A stretch of 64,000 bases of DNA from assembly GCA_965178125.1 (NCBI GenBank), contig CBCXTV010000002.1, forward strand, positions 62,001 through 126,000, written 5' to 3'. A program made the translations under genes and the position numbers. The DNA is from Bilabrum cf. latius (Eukaryota; Bigyra: Bicosoecida; Bigyra; Bicosoecida). Below, in pieces: positions 34,908 through 47,177 of this stretch. Numbering within the stretch: the first letter of the stretch is position 1; every line of letters begins with the position of its first letter. Below the pieces are notes generated by a model that was given only the letters and a program-made list of their open reading frames with translations, did not search any database and was not told where the DNA came from.

Positions 34908-37193
34908 TCAGCTCTTCTGCACATCCGTGAGAGACAACAAGTCCTCGTCGAAGTAGAGCCGATCTTTCACCTCCACTTTCGTGCAGTTGTTGTCAAGCCA
35001 ATCGCGGTCCACCGACTCCGTCACGTCAGAGCCCCACGAATTCGTGCAGATGATCAGGGCGATACCGTGGAGCCACACAGAGTATGCGAGGCTGTTCGTC
35101 TTGCTCTGGCCGAGCAGGGAGGGGTCAAGGCCAGCCTGAAAGACCTGTTTGTTGTTGACGACCCACAGGGCATTTGCCTCGTCGAACACAATGGCCACAT
35201 GCCGACTTCGATCGAAGCCACGGAGCGGAGGTTCCACACTGCCCTGACAGTTCACAACAAGAGTCCTTTCGCTCCCGAAGAGATTCCGCGCGTACACTGT
35301 CTTCCCGAACCGGGAGTCCCCCACCAAGACAAGGAACTTGAAGCGCATGTGCGCGAACCACTCCTGACGATAGCTCTCGCGCCACTTCTCGACTTCGGGC
35401 ACCACCTTAAAGGGGCGGAGCTTCGTCACTACGTGCACCGCGGCCTGCGCGCACACCTCTCTCCTCTCCGCGGCATTCTGTATGTGGAAGTCGATGGCGC
35501 GCACTAAGTTCTCGGCGTCCCGACACCGATACGCCACGAGTTCCCTTCTCGCGACGTCCGGATCCATTTTGAAGCGTGCGAACAACGCGTGCACGAACTT
35601 ACCATTGACGACGAAATCGCGTCCGGCTCGGTAGTTCGTGGCGCAAAGCAGCGCACCGACTTTGGGAGCTTGACAATAATAGTGTAACTCCGACGCGCCA
35701 CGTTCCTGCGCCTTCGCTGACCGCCCGGAGCCGTAGACGACATTCGGCCTGCTGCCGGCCCACATGAAATCCTCCGCCACGCGACAACGATGCGACTTCT
35801 CGGAATCCGTCATGCATACGTGGAAGTGCACCAAGTTTGCGGCGTGCTTGCGGTGCAGGGAGAGCTCCATTTTCATGGACAGCTGAGGCCACATCATCCG
35901 CCGCGCGATGTCCTGCGCCCATGCCTTGAAGGTGGCCCAAAGCTCCACATAGAACGGAGACGCGAGAACCAATCGCCTCAGGACGCCCCTTGCCACGGAT
36001 GCCGACATGATGTCGCGCACAGGCTCCTTTTCGACACCCCAGCGACCGTGAAAGGTAAGCATCACGGCCCTTCCCCGCCTCGTGTTCTTGTCGGACGCAG
36101 GCACAATCTCGCCCACGGGCACTGAATGCGATCCCGGATTCCTCACAACTTCGTCCCGCTGCCGCGCAAGCTCCGGGAAGAGCTCCTCGAAACGAAGCTG
36201 GCAAGGAGTGTCCTCCGCCCCCGCAGCCCAGTCTTTCAAGATGCACATGCGGTCACCGGGTACATTGCGAAGCGCCTCCCTGATGAGGCACCGCTTCCGC
36301 TGGTGTGACACCGACGCCGGAAACGCCAACTTGAAATCGTCAGGGAAAACCCGCAGGAGACGATAGATGACACTATCAATAGGACGAGTCGAAGGCCTTC
36401 CAGTCGAGCGCTGCGGCCCAGACGCTCCGGCCGCGGCACGAGCCGCGGGCGGAGGTCCGAGATGAGCCGCAAGACTCGGTGCTGCATCGCCCTCAGCAGG
36501 GTCGCACTTCTGCCGAAGACGCCGCCTCTTCACGGGGGGCACGAAATCGGGAAGCATGAGCATCTGCGGTCGCCCCCTCGCATCGGGCGCAGAATCCTCG
36601 ATGGGCAGAACCCCACGGTAACCTTGACTACTCCGCAGAAGCTGCACCGGCAAAAGTACTTCCTCTGACGGGGGTTCCAAATTGATGACACCCGCGGCGA
36701 GCGCTTCGGAGGCAGCAACGCGGCCAGGAATGTCGCCCTCAACGCTGAGGCCCTCATAAAGGACTCGTTCACCCACTACGCCGATCTGCCACTGACCGCT
36801 CGACTTGCCGTGGGACAACAAGCAGGCTCCCGGATCGCCCTCGCATTCTGCCTCGCATGCGACCTCGCATGAGGCCTCAATCATGTCGAGACTGGCGTCG
36901 AAGTCGTTCTCCGCATCGTCAAAGCCAAAACTCGGGACAGCGGCCGCGCGCGCTGCAGCCACCGAATTGGAGACACCGAGGCCACACGAGCACGTTGGGG
37001 ACGCCTCGGACACCCCTAACAAAGCAGAGGTCGCCGTCGTGGACGCTTCTGACTCCTGGCTTGTGGGGAGGCCATCGCACGGCACGCAGCTCGCGGAAAC
37101 CCACGCGGGATCCCAGGAGCAGGATGCGACTCGGGACTTCAGCGACTCGGCAACAGACAAACTCATCGTTTCGCCCTTGAACGGAGCCGACAT
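34908..37193 (-). CDS. HUH-SF3 Rep, copy 2
   Basis: Same 761-residue protein as at 7366-9651; all nuclease and helicase motifs kept. This is the only Rep gene in the window with a full tandem unit on its left and most of one on its right. Confidence 0.85.
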   Translation of the reverse strand: MSAPFKGETMSLSVAESLKSRVASCSWDPAWVSASCVPCDGLPTSQESEASTTATSALLGVSEASPTCSCGLGVSNSVAAARAAAVPSFGFDDAENDFDASLDMIEASCEVACEAECEGDPGACLLSHGKSSGQWQIGVVGERVLYEGLSVEGDIPGRVAASEALAAGVINLEPPSEEVLLPVQLLRSSQGYRGVLPIEDSAPDARGRPQMLMLPDFVPPVKRRRLRQKCDPAEGDAAPSLAAHLGPPPAARAAAGASGPQRSTGRPSTRPIDSVIYRLLRVFPDDFKLAFPASVSHQRKRCLIREALRNVPGDRMCILKDWAAGAEDTPCQLRFEELFPELARQRDEVVRNPGSHSVPVGEIVPASDKNTRRGRAVMLTFHGRWGVEKEPVRDIMSASVARGVLRRLVLASPFYVELWATFKAWAQDIARRMMWPQLSMKMELSLHRKHAANLVHFHVCMTDSEKSHRCRVAEDFMWAGSRPNVVYGSGRSAKAQERGASELHYYCQAPKVGALLCATNYRAGRDFVVNGKFVHALFARFKMDPDVARRELVAYRCRDAENLVRAIDFHIQNAAERREVCAQAAVHVVTKLRPFKVVPEVEKWRESYRQEWFAHMRFKFLVLVGDSRFGKTVYARNLFGSERTLVVNCQGSVEPPLRGFDRSRHVAIVFDEANALWVVNNKQVFQAGLDPSLLGQSKTNSLAYSVWLHGIALIICTNSWGSDVTESVDRDWLDNNCTKVEVKDRLYFDEDLLSLTDVQKS

Positions 37194-37209
37194 TATTTGC
37201 GCAAATAAT
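37192..37209. promoter_or_regulatory. 18-bp palindrome on Rep start, copy 2
   Basis: Unchanged ATTATTTGCGCAAATAAT, overlapping the ATG by two bases. Confidence 0.55.
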
Positions 37210-37702
37210 CCTTCGACGAATCGCGGAATGCCTCAAGATAGAACACTTGCCTCCGACACGCAATGCCCAGAATCCTTGCTGTTCGTAACACCGAAACTGC
37301 TGACACGGGACACACATGAGCACCGAGGCAGCTGAGTCTGCAGCTCGTGCCGCCCTGGGCGAGGTAGTACCGCTTCCGAGGGAAGGATTCTCGAAGCCAA
37401 CGAAGGAAAGCATGGCGTTGCAATTAGCACGATCACAAACGCACTTCGGAGCCTGCCAGAGAGGATGACCGACCGACCGCCTTCTCCAACATAGAAACCG
37501 GCGAATACCACATGAGACACGACGTTCGAGGGCATCCGAACCTGCGACATACGCCAAAAAGGCCTCGCCGACAACCTGAAATGCACGCGAAATCGACAAC
37601 AGAACGCCCAAAATCAGCCATCGGAACCCCCCCTCGAGGCAGCGCCTTCGGAGACATTTTCGGCCAGCGAAAAAAATGCGAAACACGACTGGAGGAGGCG
37701 AT

Positions 37703-37947
37703 GTAGTGCTCGGTAGTGCTCGTTTCGCGCGGTTTTTACATAAAAAAATGCCGTTTTTCTGGAAAAAAAACCTCAAAAACCCCCAGTTTTTGACACGTAG
37801 TGCTCCGATTTTCCTGTAAAATGCAGGATTTTTTCACGGTAGTGCTCCCCTTTTTTCCGCTTTCCCCGACGCCAGGGACCGATGTAGTGCGATTTTCGGG
37901 GGAAGGATTCTTAGTACCTTAGAGGGTACCACCCAGGATCGCACTAC
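37703..37947. promoter_or_regulatory. Candidate Rep origin, copy 2
   Basis: Four GTAGTGCTC repeats (37703, 37713, 37797, 37839) and the nested hairpin at 37884-37947, unchanged from copy 1. Confidence 0.6.
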
Positions 37948-38369
37948 GTGGGTTTGGGGGGTCTCCTTTCCTCTTATTTTCGCGTGCACTTTTCTGCGAC
38001 TGCCCCCCGGACCTTCCGAGCATATCTCCTCGCTCTGATTCTACGGGGGGGCGGGGGTAATCAAGGATTAATGCCAAATTTGTCTTCCTTTCGTGCCCCT
38101 CCCGTTTTTCAAAGTTGTGCATGTCGAGTCTGCCCCTCCCGTGCTCTTGACGACGGTGCTCGCGGACTGAGTGATTTCTGCCAGCACGTCCCGTGTATGC
38201 TGTCCGAGTGCGCGACTCCGCTGGGCAGCCGCATCCGCTGCTTTGTGCTGCTCGGGCTATCTGTGTCCGTCAAGACTGCGCTGTACTTGACGCTCTGCCC
38301 TCTTGCGATGGCTTCTGTGACGCGGGGTCTATCTGTAATCCTCGGTTCTCTGAACACGGGAAGCGCTTC

Positions 38370-38840
38370 TCACAAGGTCGACTTCGCCTGGCTCGTTGAG
38401 GAGTTGGCGGAGCTGCGTGCTGCGATCTCTTCTTTTTGCACCAACTGCAAGATCTTCCTGTCTAGCACGATTTGGGCGAGCTCGTCGTCTGTGAGTTTTT
38501 TGGCGTTCTTCATGGTGCGCCTTTTCTGCCGGATGGTTTTGCGGATGGCCTTCGTTTTAGCCCGCTGCTCGAGCTTGAGAGCCTTGCGCTCCTCGGTAAG
38601 GCGTGTGATCGCTGCCGTCCACTTGTCGACGAACAAGGGTGTGTCGCCAGGTTCGTCCGTCTTGGCGGTCTTCTCTAGCGCTTCCATGTGTCCGTCTTTC
38701 GGGCAGGGCTCCTCGAAGAACTGCTGCGCATGATCTGGTTTCTGTGATCCTGCCTCCGTCGCTTCGGGTGGCGCCGCTGCATCCGCATCTCTAGGGGAGT
38801 CGAGCCGCATTGCGTCCTCCGGTTCTGCGTCGCTCGCCAT
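38370..38840 (-). CDS. Basic coiled-coil protein M, copy 2
   Basis: Same 156-residue protein as at 10828-11298; longer frame open to 39197. Confidence 0.55.
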   Translation of the reverse strand: MASDAEPEDAMRLDSPRDADAAAPPEATEAGSQKPDHAQQFFEEPCPKDGHMEALEKTAKTDEPGDTPLFVDKWTAAITRLTEERKALKLEQRAKTKAIRKTIRQKRRTMKNAKKLTDDELAQIVLDRKILQLVQKEEIAARSSANSSTSQAKSTL

Positions 38841-39714
38841 GGGGTGTGCAGTGAGTGTGCTTCCTGAGTGGGCTGCTTTTCTGTGCGAAGCTTCTGGCAG
38901 TTGCTGTATTCCTGGGCCCGAAAAAAACTCCGCGAGAAGTGCTTTCACATGGAGGTGGTGCGGTAAGAAGTGCGCGGGTCCTTGTAGACTGAAGTGCTTC
39001 CTGCGCAGAATGGGAGAAGTTCCACTGCGGGGTCTCTCAGACGCGTCTGCATGAGGAGGTGGGGCTGCGTCATGGTTGCATGCGAGAAGGTGAGCTTCGA
39101 GGCGGCGCCTGGGAAAGCCTTTCTGGGTCGTCTGGATGCTGCGAAATTTGCGAAAAAGGGGTCCCAATTTTGGGCCCGTTTTCGGTGACAATTTCAAGCC
39201 TCCCGCATCGTGTTTTCCTCTTGTGTACCCCTTTTTGGGCTCAAAACTGGTCCCGGAAAGTGTGACCTCGAAACTGCGTCCTTCGCGGTCCTCCCTTTGG
39301 CTTCTGGGGCCTCAGGTGTTTCCCTTTTTTCTGTGGGCAGCACTCTTTTTTGCGGAAGGGCGTTCCAGATTTTTGTCTGACGATGCCGCTTTAAAAAAGG
39401 ACTTCTGATGTGGTGCGTGCTGGGTCCTGTCATCTCCAGACTTCCTCCGAGGATGCACACATGAGCGGGAAGAGGACACACATTGGCAGAAGAACTTCTG
39501 GACTTGTGACTCTGAAGCGCTTTGCGACTTTGGCACTGCGTGCTGCCAGCGTTCATGCACCGAGAGCATGCGGATCTCCACGTGCTATGCGACTTCCGGA
39601 GAGAATGGGACCGATGGAACTATGTGACCCTCCAACTCCGGCGCTCGGCGGCCTTCTGCTGTTGCCCGCGGAGCTTTGTCTCCTCGCAACGCGCTGTTCT
39701 GCGGCATTTCGTCG

Positions 39715-42276
39715 TCAGGGCTCGTGCTTTACGCCGGGTGCCGGGGTCAGGCGCGCTCTCTTCGAAGGCTGTGCCTCAGTCCTGTTGGTGGAGGGCGACC
39801 TGGAATAGGATGAGGACGATCTGGAGCAGGATCTCGTGTCCTTGAGGCTTACGCTCCTCGCGAGCTTCAACGAATTCCCGTGGAAGGTCCGCGGAAGGCT
39901 CACGTACTCCTCCTCGTCCACGTCATACGGCTCACTGCCCTGCTGCTGCCGCCACTGGTTGATCACAAGCTTGATGAACGTTTTGCCCCAGCTCCATTCG
40001 GAATGACTCTGTGCCTGCTCGGTGAGCCACTTGTTGTATGCGATGTTCACCGTTTTGATGCCCTGCACCGCGGTGTAGAGATGCCCCGCGTTGAAGCGGT
40101 AACCTCGGTCGTCGGCATCCTGAAGGTTGTACCGGAGCCGGGCGTCCGCATGGCCGATGTCGTCCGAGGGGATGTGCTCGAAGACCTTTTGGCACTGGCG
40201 GCTCACGAACGGGTCGACGATGCACTGCGTGCTTTCCGCGTACTTGATCATGTGCCACATGGCTTCTTCGGCAAACCATTTGGAATAACTCAAGAGGTTA
40301 TAGGTCTTGTCCTTGGCCCTTGAGTAGTTGTTCGCAATGTCCCGCAGTGCGGGCGAGTCCAGCACGGCGCGCCTCGTCTGGCACAGCGGGCCGTTCTTGA
40401 GGAGCTGCTTCCTGTTGCTCTTGTGCGGAGCGTACAGAGTTCGGATGACGTCTGGGATCACGGTGTCCGTGGCAGTCCTGCCCTTAAACATGAAGTGGTT
40501 CCAGGCCACGGTCCAGCTCATGATGGGATAGTGCACTTGCATCGGAGGTATGAGCGTGAGGAGGCCCACGGTTTTCGCCAAGGATGCTCCCCAAGTAATC
40601 CAATCATCACTCGGGTTCTTCTCGTCGTGCCTCCTTTTGGGGATCATTTTCGGGAGGAGGAACGTTGGCGTTATGATGCGCTCCCCGAACTGCTTCGTGA
40701 GGTGCTTCATCATGTCCACCCAGACCTGTCCCAGCAGTTTGGTTGTCATGCGGATCACGACGAGGCGTGAGCTGCTGTCCCCCTTTAGGATGTCTTCCAA
40801 CTCGTTCTGCAGCGCTTGCTTTGCCTCAAGGATGTAGTGCTGGATGCTGTTGTCGTTCCCGTCGTTCATCCACTCCTGCTGCTCCTCTTGGCATCTCCCC
40901 TCGAGGCAATGCGCCGCCAAGTCCCTGTCGTCGCAGAGGACAAGCGCGTGGGTTGAGGGTGGCCACTCCAGCCATGAGGGCAGCTCGGCCCCCGGCATCT
41001 CCGTGTGGAGTTTATCGATCCACTTCTGCTTGACTTGGATCCATCGAGCGGTCTGCCATTTCAAGGGAGGCAGGGTGTTCATCTTGGGCCTCTTCAGGGC
41101 TACCATGTCGAGCATTCTGTCGAGGGTGGGGATGCACATCATCGGCTGCACCACGTGGATGCGGATGTCTCCGTACCTCAGGAAGTACGAATACGACCCG
41201 CCGCGTTTGTCCTGGAGGAGGTGGACGAACGTGTTGGTTTCGCCGGCGTGCTCGTGAACACCGCACAAGTCTTCGTAGGAGATGGGCACGCGCTCTGTTT
41301 TTTCCCAGACGAGGACAACCCCCCAACTCAGGGCCGCGCACACGGACATCACGACGGACAATGTGTTTAATCGCTCGCCAAGAGTCCAGTCGTCACTCGG
41401 GTCGACCATTATGTACGGTTTCATACTGTGCCCTGCATCCGCACTTCGTCGTCCCGAGCCCCCCCACTCCGTGTCCATGCTCTCGGGAGTCGATGCGAGG
41501 ACCGGGCTGGCTGCCAGCACAGATGTCATGCGGAGGCAATCTCCCCACTTCCATACCGGCCCTTGGAACGTGTCGAAGAGGCGGCGCCAGACGCAGCGTT
41601 CGAAGCTTCGGTTCGGGATCCGCATCTTCAGGAGCGCCTTCCTCCCCTCCGGGCTGATGAGATACCACTTTAGGCCCATGCCGACGTGGTAGGGGACCAC
41701 AAATGTGTTGTCTACCCAGTGCGCCGGATAGGTCCGCACGTCCAAGAGGCGCTCGCAATTGTGGATGGAGGTGGAGTTTTCGCGCTGGAGGGTGACCATT
41801 CTCGGTGCTTCTGACCCCGCTAACATGGCCATCTGCGTCACCTTGGGGTTTTTCGCGATGGCGTGAAGAACTACGAGTAGCCGATCCACGCATGCTTCGC
41901 GAGGTTCGATATCATCTTCGACAACCATGAGCCATTCCGTCGGCGTGTGGTTCTCAGCCCACAGCCATGCGTTTCGATGGGATTGGATCGCCCCAACAGT
42001 GGCCGGATTGTATTTGCTCCAGTCCGTTATCTTGCCGGAGAAGATATCCAAGAGGGCCTGGTCTTTGACGATGTCGCGTCCATCTGGGTCCCTGTCGGTC
42101 TGCGGAAACACTGGATTGGGGAGCCGAAGGACCGCTCCCATGTGCTCGTGGAGTTCTCGCGCCCCTTTTTTTTGTCGCCACTCCTCGAAGCGGGACTCTT
42201 CCCTGCAGATCAGCAGACATGTCATCTTCCCGAGGTCCTGGCGATGGTGTCCGAATTGCGCCTGGAAGCCCGACAT
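39715..42276 (-). CDS. Glycosyltransferase-like protein, copy 2
   Basis: Same frame as 12173-14734. Two substitutions: 40348 is silent, and 40855 changes Lys530 to Asn (numbering from the upstream ATG) in an unrecognised segment. Confidence 0.6.
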   Translation of the reverse strand: MSGFQAQFGHHRQDLGKMTCLLICREESRFEEWRQKKGARELHEHMGAVLRLPNPVFPQTDRDPDGRDIVKDQALLDIFSGKITDWSKYNPATVGAIQSHRNAWLWAENHTPTEWLMVVEDDIEPREACVDRLLVVLHAIAKNPKVTQMAMLAGSEAPRMVTLQRENSTSIHNCERLLDVRTYPAHWVDNTFVVPYHVGMGLKWYLISPEGRKALLKMRIPNRSFERCVWRRLFDTFQGPVWKWGDCLRMTSVLAASPVLASTPESMDTEWGGSGRRSADAGHSMKPYIMVDPSDDWTLGERLNTLSVVMSVCAALSWGVVLVWEKTERVPISYEDLCGVHEHAGETNTFVHLLQDKRGGSYSYFLRYGDIRIHVVQPMMCIPTLDRMLDMVALKRPKMNTLPPLKWQTARWIQVKQKWIDKLHTEMPGAELPSWLEWPPSTHALVLCDDRDLAAHCLEGRCQEEQQEWMNDGNDNSIQHYILEAKQALQNELEDILKGDSSSRLVVIRMTTKLLGQVWVDMMKHLTKQFGERIITPTFLLPKMIPKRRHDEKNPSDDWITWGASLAKTVGLLTLIPPMQVHYPIMSWTVAWNHFMFKGRTATDTVIPDVIRTLYAPHKSNRKQLLKNGPLCQTRRAVLDSPALRDIANNYSRAKDKTYNLLSYSKWFAEEAMWHMIKYAESTQCIVDPFVSRQCQKVFEHIPSDDIGHADARLRYNLQDADDRGYRFNAGHLYTAVQGIKTVNIAYNKWLTEQAQSHSEWSWGKTFIKLVINQWRQQQGSEPYDVDEEEYVSLPRTFHGNSLKLARSVSLKDTRSCSRSSSSYSRSPSTNRTEAQPSKRARLTPAPGVKHEP

Positions 42277-45169
42277 CTCCAGAGACGGGAAATGGCATGC
42301 GCTGTGTGTCCAGCGGCGATCTTGCACTTCTGCTCCCGAAACTCGCGAATGCAGGATCCGGGAACATGAGCCTTGAAGGCGGCGGATTTTTGGATGGGGA
42401 CACCCGCGCCCTCTCTTCGCGAGCTTCGTCCTGATCCGATGCCCCAATTGAGCGCTCGACAGCAGGAACGATGAGGAACCTCAGTTCTGGTTTCGCATGT
42501 TTGCATGGCCTCTCGAAGCATGTCGTGTGCAGACCCTCCAAGCGCCTCGATGTCTGAGCATCGCTTTCTCTCCGCACGCTTCGTGCAAGGAATGCAACTC
42601 GTGCGTACCATCGTGGAGTCCTGAGTCGTTGGCCGCGGACGCACTACGGGTCACAGAGACTCGGAAAGGGGAGCATGCCCGAATGCACATCGCGGACGGA
42701 ATTTGTCCCACGCTATTGAAGGTGGTCACCGGACTCAGACTGCTGCGGTGCATGCTTCGCGCATTGAATGGAGGCGCGTAAAATCTTGCAGAATGCACAG
42801 AGGGGGTCATCCGAGCGGGATCTTTGTGTAGCATCTAGAGCGGCAGATCATGCGCAGGGGAGAATCCACACGCGGACTCCGAGGAGTGAGTAAGGCCGGC
42901 CCTGGAAGTCGTGCCGCGAAAGCGAATCAGCGCAACATGGCGACTGACGGACGTCGCACGCTACGTACTTGTGGTCGCCCTCGTCCGGTCGCCCATCCCG
43001 GCGAATGGTGGCGCTGCAAGATCTGCGATGCCCGTCCGTGCCCGTCCCTCCTGGACGGCTCTGCCGAGGATCAGGGACGCTCTGGTTGTTTTTCCCTGAG
43101 CACCTGCGTTTCGAAAGCGGTCTTCCGCGTTTGCTACTTCCCCTTCGAACTCCCTGCATTTTTGGCCGGAAAAGGCAACGAAGACAGGCGTGTGCTCCAT
43201 AGACTGCTCGGACGAGAAGGTGTGTGCAAGAGCCTTTCCCAATCGTCACGGGGGGTGAACTGCTGGGTCCGGAATGGATTTGACTCCTGGACTTTTGCGT
43301 GTGAAGCGTGAGGTGGGCGTGCTTCGTGGGAGGTTTCCGCATGCGGGGGGACGGGAACTTTCCTGGGTCGCTGGGCCTGGGACCGGGTAGCGGGAACTCG
43401 GGGACTTTCCCCGGGAAATGGATTCACAGAGCGTACGGTGATTTCCCGGGTCGCCCTTCTCGACCCCGAAGTGGAATTTGGCTTTCGGACCCGAATACAA
43501 GCTTAGAAGGAACTTTTTGTCTTCCGCGCCTGCGAAGGTGTGCCACGCGGGCGGTTCTTGTTCACGCTCTTGCGCTGCAAGCAGTGAACGCGAGGCCGTC
43601 TGCGGTTTACGGCTACGTGTCATAGCGCGTCGTAGGATGTCGCGCTCCAAAAGAAGTCTAGCGGCTGGAGGGCGGTGAGTGAAGTGCACACGTAGTGATC
43701 GTGACGAACCGGGCGTCGACACTTGTCCTGGGCGACGTCCGAAACATCTACGCTGCGCTATTACGGCCAGTCGTGTACGCTTGGTGTCGGAGGGAAGACC
43801 CCTACGGTGTATACGGTTGCCGACGAACATAGTGATGTGGTAAGCGCATTCGGAAGGGGGCGCACGAACGTGCGAGCAATAGCACGCCATTCCGCGTATC
43901 ATGGTAGCCTGATATTACATGTGCCGCACAGAATTCTCAATCATTCGCGAGAAGTGTGTGCGGGGAGTACGCTGGGGTGGATAGAAAAGAGATGTCGTCC
44001 GCAGGATGTGTGCTCCCAAGGATTTGCTCGGAAGAATGCGGACGATCGTTGGAATGCTGCTTTGCACGCAGACTCTATTTCATAGATATGCCTCCATTCG
44101 CTGTGACCCTCGTGCGACCGGCTTCGGACGAGTTCCGCAATCTTCGCAGTCATGTGCATCCCATCTCGAGGTCTGCGGCAGCTTTTCCCGCAGAGGAGCC
44201 GCCGTGGGAGCCGCTTAGCATCCCCTCGTCGCAGGGACTTCACGGGACGGTGTTGTTTATGTCTCTCGGGGTTTTTGTGATGCTCAGGTGCGCGGCCTCT
44301 TGCTCTCTTCGTGACCGATTTCGTTGTCGCAGTGCTGTGGGTCTCCGTAACGGGAATGTGAGGCAGTCTCGACACCTCGACGAGGTGTCATGCGTCATAA
44401 GGATCTGCGCGTCTTTGGTCACGGCAAGAGTGGGCGAGAGTCAAACGGGCAGAAATGATCGTAGCAGCAGCGCTCACGGGCCCGCGGCTCCGCGGTTCAC
44501 TCCCGCTTGGGAGGGCTGACCAGCGTGTAGTGGGTGGGTCTTCCGGAAAGCGCCTAGAGATACTCATCGCATAGCCTTCCCTGGAACGAGTCCAGCATAG
44601 CCTTTTTTTTTTTCGGCGGTCGTGGGGAGATACAATTCTCCCGCTGCGGAAGGCTGCACACTCCCGCATCGTGAAGTCAATCACGCAACACCGTGCCGAC
44701 TCATGTACCGAGACCGATGCATCTTACCGTCAGCGGCGCTGGTGGAAGCCGCGCTGCGAACAAGCTCCTCTGCACCAGTTACCCCGCCTTTCCAATTCTC
44801 GCGCACCTGAACGTGACTCCTGTGGATACGCAGTTTCTTCACCCAGGGCGGGTGCTTCGCAACGTCGTGCGTGCCCCCTCTTGCCGTCGCGGGTGCTGAG
44901 ACGCCTTCATGGTCATAAGGCGCCCTGAGCAGACTGCAGCGCGACTTCCAGTGACATTCCCGGCAAGAACACACTGCAGCTCACATGCAGCGAGCGGAAG
45001 GACCCAATCCCGCGCGTGGGGAGGCGCTATCGTGTTGTGTTGTGTGTCGTGTTTGTGGTTTATGTCGAGCTTTCGGCACTGCGCGGAATCGGGAATTTCG
45101 GGGGTCCCTGGGCCCGGAATCGGGGACCGGAAACTGAGGCAATTTTCGCCGCCAGATGGAGTGACGGAG
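42277..45169. other. Gene-poor stretch, copy 2
   Basis: Equivalent of 14735-17627, including the doubtful plus-strand Cys-rich frame at 42937-43311. Carries G at 42648. Confidence 0.35.
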
Positions 45170-45266
45170 AGTACCGTCGTTTTCCGGGTCACCTTTTTCG
45201 GTCTCGAAATGGGAATCGGATTTGGGACAGGAATTGAAGCGGAGAAGGGCCACTCTAGGGCCTCCC

Positions 45267-46180
45267 GGGAGCCCTCTTGGGGCCCCCAAACAGCAAAACA
45301 AACCCCGGGGCCCGAACTGTGTCGCCGCAACTTAAATTCCTTGTGTGGATCGGCCATTTTGGGCCAAATCCTGGGGGGGTCCCCTTCCGGGCCCCCCCAA
45401 AACGCTCAAAAAAAACACCACAACGTGGCGTTTGGCGTCTTTTTAGGGCGGTTTAGGGGCTCTAAAATCCACTACAACGTGGCGTTTTGCGTCTCTTTGG
45501 GGCGATTTAGGGGCTCTAAAATCCACGACAACGTGGCGTTTTGCGTCTTTTTTGGGCGATTTAGGGCTCTAAAATCCACCACAACGTGGCGTTTTGCGTC
45601 GTTTGGGGGCTGCCTGGGGCCCATTTTTCCACCACAACCTCGCGTTTTGCCCTTTTTGGGGCCGGGAGCCCTCTCGGGGCCCCCAAACCGCAAAAACAAA
45701 CCGGGGCCCGAACTGTGTCGCCGCAACTTAAAGTCCTTGTGTGGATCGGCCATTTTTGGCCAAATCCTGGGGGGGTCCCCTTCCGAGCCCCCCGAAAACG
45801 CTCAAAAAAAACACCACAACGTGGCGTTTTGCGTCTTTTTTGGGCGATTTAGGGGCTCTAAAATCCACTACAACGTGGCGTTTTGCGTCTTTTTTGGCGA
45901 TTTAGGGGCTCTAAAATCCACCACCACGTGGCGTTTTGCGTCTTTTTTGGGCGATTTAGGGGCTCTAAAATCCACCACAACGTGGCGTTTTGCGTCGTTT
46001 GGAGACTCCTTGGGGCCCATTTTTTCCACCACAACCTCGCGTTTTGCCCTTTTTGGGGCCGGGAGCCCTCTTGGGGCCCCGAAACAGCCAAAAAAAAGCC
46101 AGGGTCCGAGCTGTGTCGCCGCAACTTAAATTCCTTGTGCGGATCGGCCATTTTTGGCGAAATCCTGGGGGGCCGGCGCA
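45267..46180. repeat. 397-bp higher-order satellite, copy 2
   Basis: As at 17725-18638, with AA at 45335-45336 and A at 45810. Three of the roughly eight copy 1/copy 2 differences fall in this ~0.9-kb stretch. The 77-bp repeat precedes it at 45170-45246. Confidence 0.9.
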
Positions 46181-46202
46181 AGTGAAATCCTCCTGAGGTA
46201 CC

Positions 46203-46449
46203 ACTTCAAGCCCATGCCGACGTGGAGGGGGACCACAAATGCGTTGTCTGCTCAGTGCGCTGGGTAGGTCCGCAGGTCAAGGAGGCGTTCGCAGTTATAG
46301 ACGCAGGTGGGGTTTGCGAGCTGCCGGCCGACATGCTCATGTGGTGACCTCCGGTCACCACATGAGCATGTCGGCCGGCAGCTCGCAAACTCCACCTACG
46401 TCTATAACTGCGAGCGCCTCCTTGACCTGCGGACCTACCCAGCGCACTG
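46203..46449. pseudogene. Glycosyltransferase fragment hairpin, copy 2
   Basis: Arms 46253-46349 and 46353-46449, as at 18711-18907. Confidence 0.85.
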
Positions 46450-46492
46450 CACGACGGACCCACTCGGGAAGCTCCCGCGCAGGAGCCACTGC

Positions 46493-47130
46493 CGCCCGCG
46501 TTTGAAGAATATGCGGAGAAATACGAAGCCAAGGACACAAGCATCTCGGGCACCTTTCCCGACTCGCAGCCGGTTTCAGAGACGACCACAAATCGGCACG
46601 AGAAGTGCGCCCGATTTCGTCCCCGAAAAAAGACACAAATAGGACCCCGCGGAGATCCGCATCTGCTCCTCACGCGCGGAACGTGTTTCGGTACGCAAAA
46701 AGCGGTCACATGGGAGACCCGGAAAGCGTCCGGAAAACGGTTCAGAAATAAGTACCGTCGTTTTCCGGGTCACCTTTTTCGGTCTCGAAATGGGAATCGG
46801 ATTTGGGACAGGAATTGAAGCGGAGAACGGACCCCAAGGTGTTACCTCTTGCCTCCATACGATGCTAGGATCTCCAGGTTTCTCAGTTTTAGGCAGCACT
46901 CGAAGGGGAAGCTTCCGACGGCGCGCCTATGACATGCTGCCACCCATCACCGTGGTCATCTGGAGGACTCCGCACCATTCGGAAAACGGCTCGCCCGCCG
47001 TGAGTGAACCAGCGATCGCCGTGTGCATCAGTAGGACCCCCGCACCATTCGGAAAACGGCTCGCCCGCCGTAAGTGAAATGGCGTCCCGAAGGACCCGTG
47101 CTCCTTTTGAAAAACGGCTCGCCCGCCGTG
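46493..47130. repeat. Dispersed repeats and spaced triplet, copy 2
   Basis: Gene K upstream repeat 46493-46750, 77-bp repeat 46751-46827, and the three AAAACGGCTCGCCCGCCGT repeats within 46970-47130. Confidence 0.8.
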
Positions 47131-47177
47131 TGTTCCCGAGATCCTCCAGCCACGCCACCAGTCAATGTTCTCGCTCG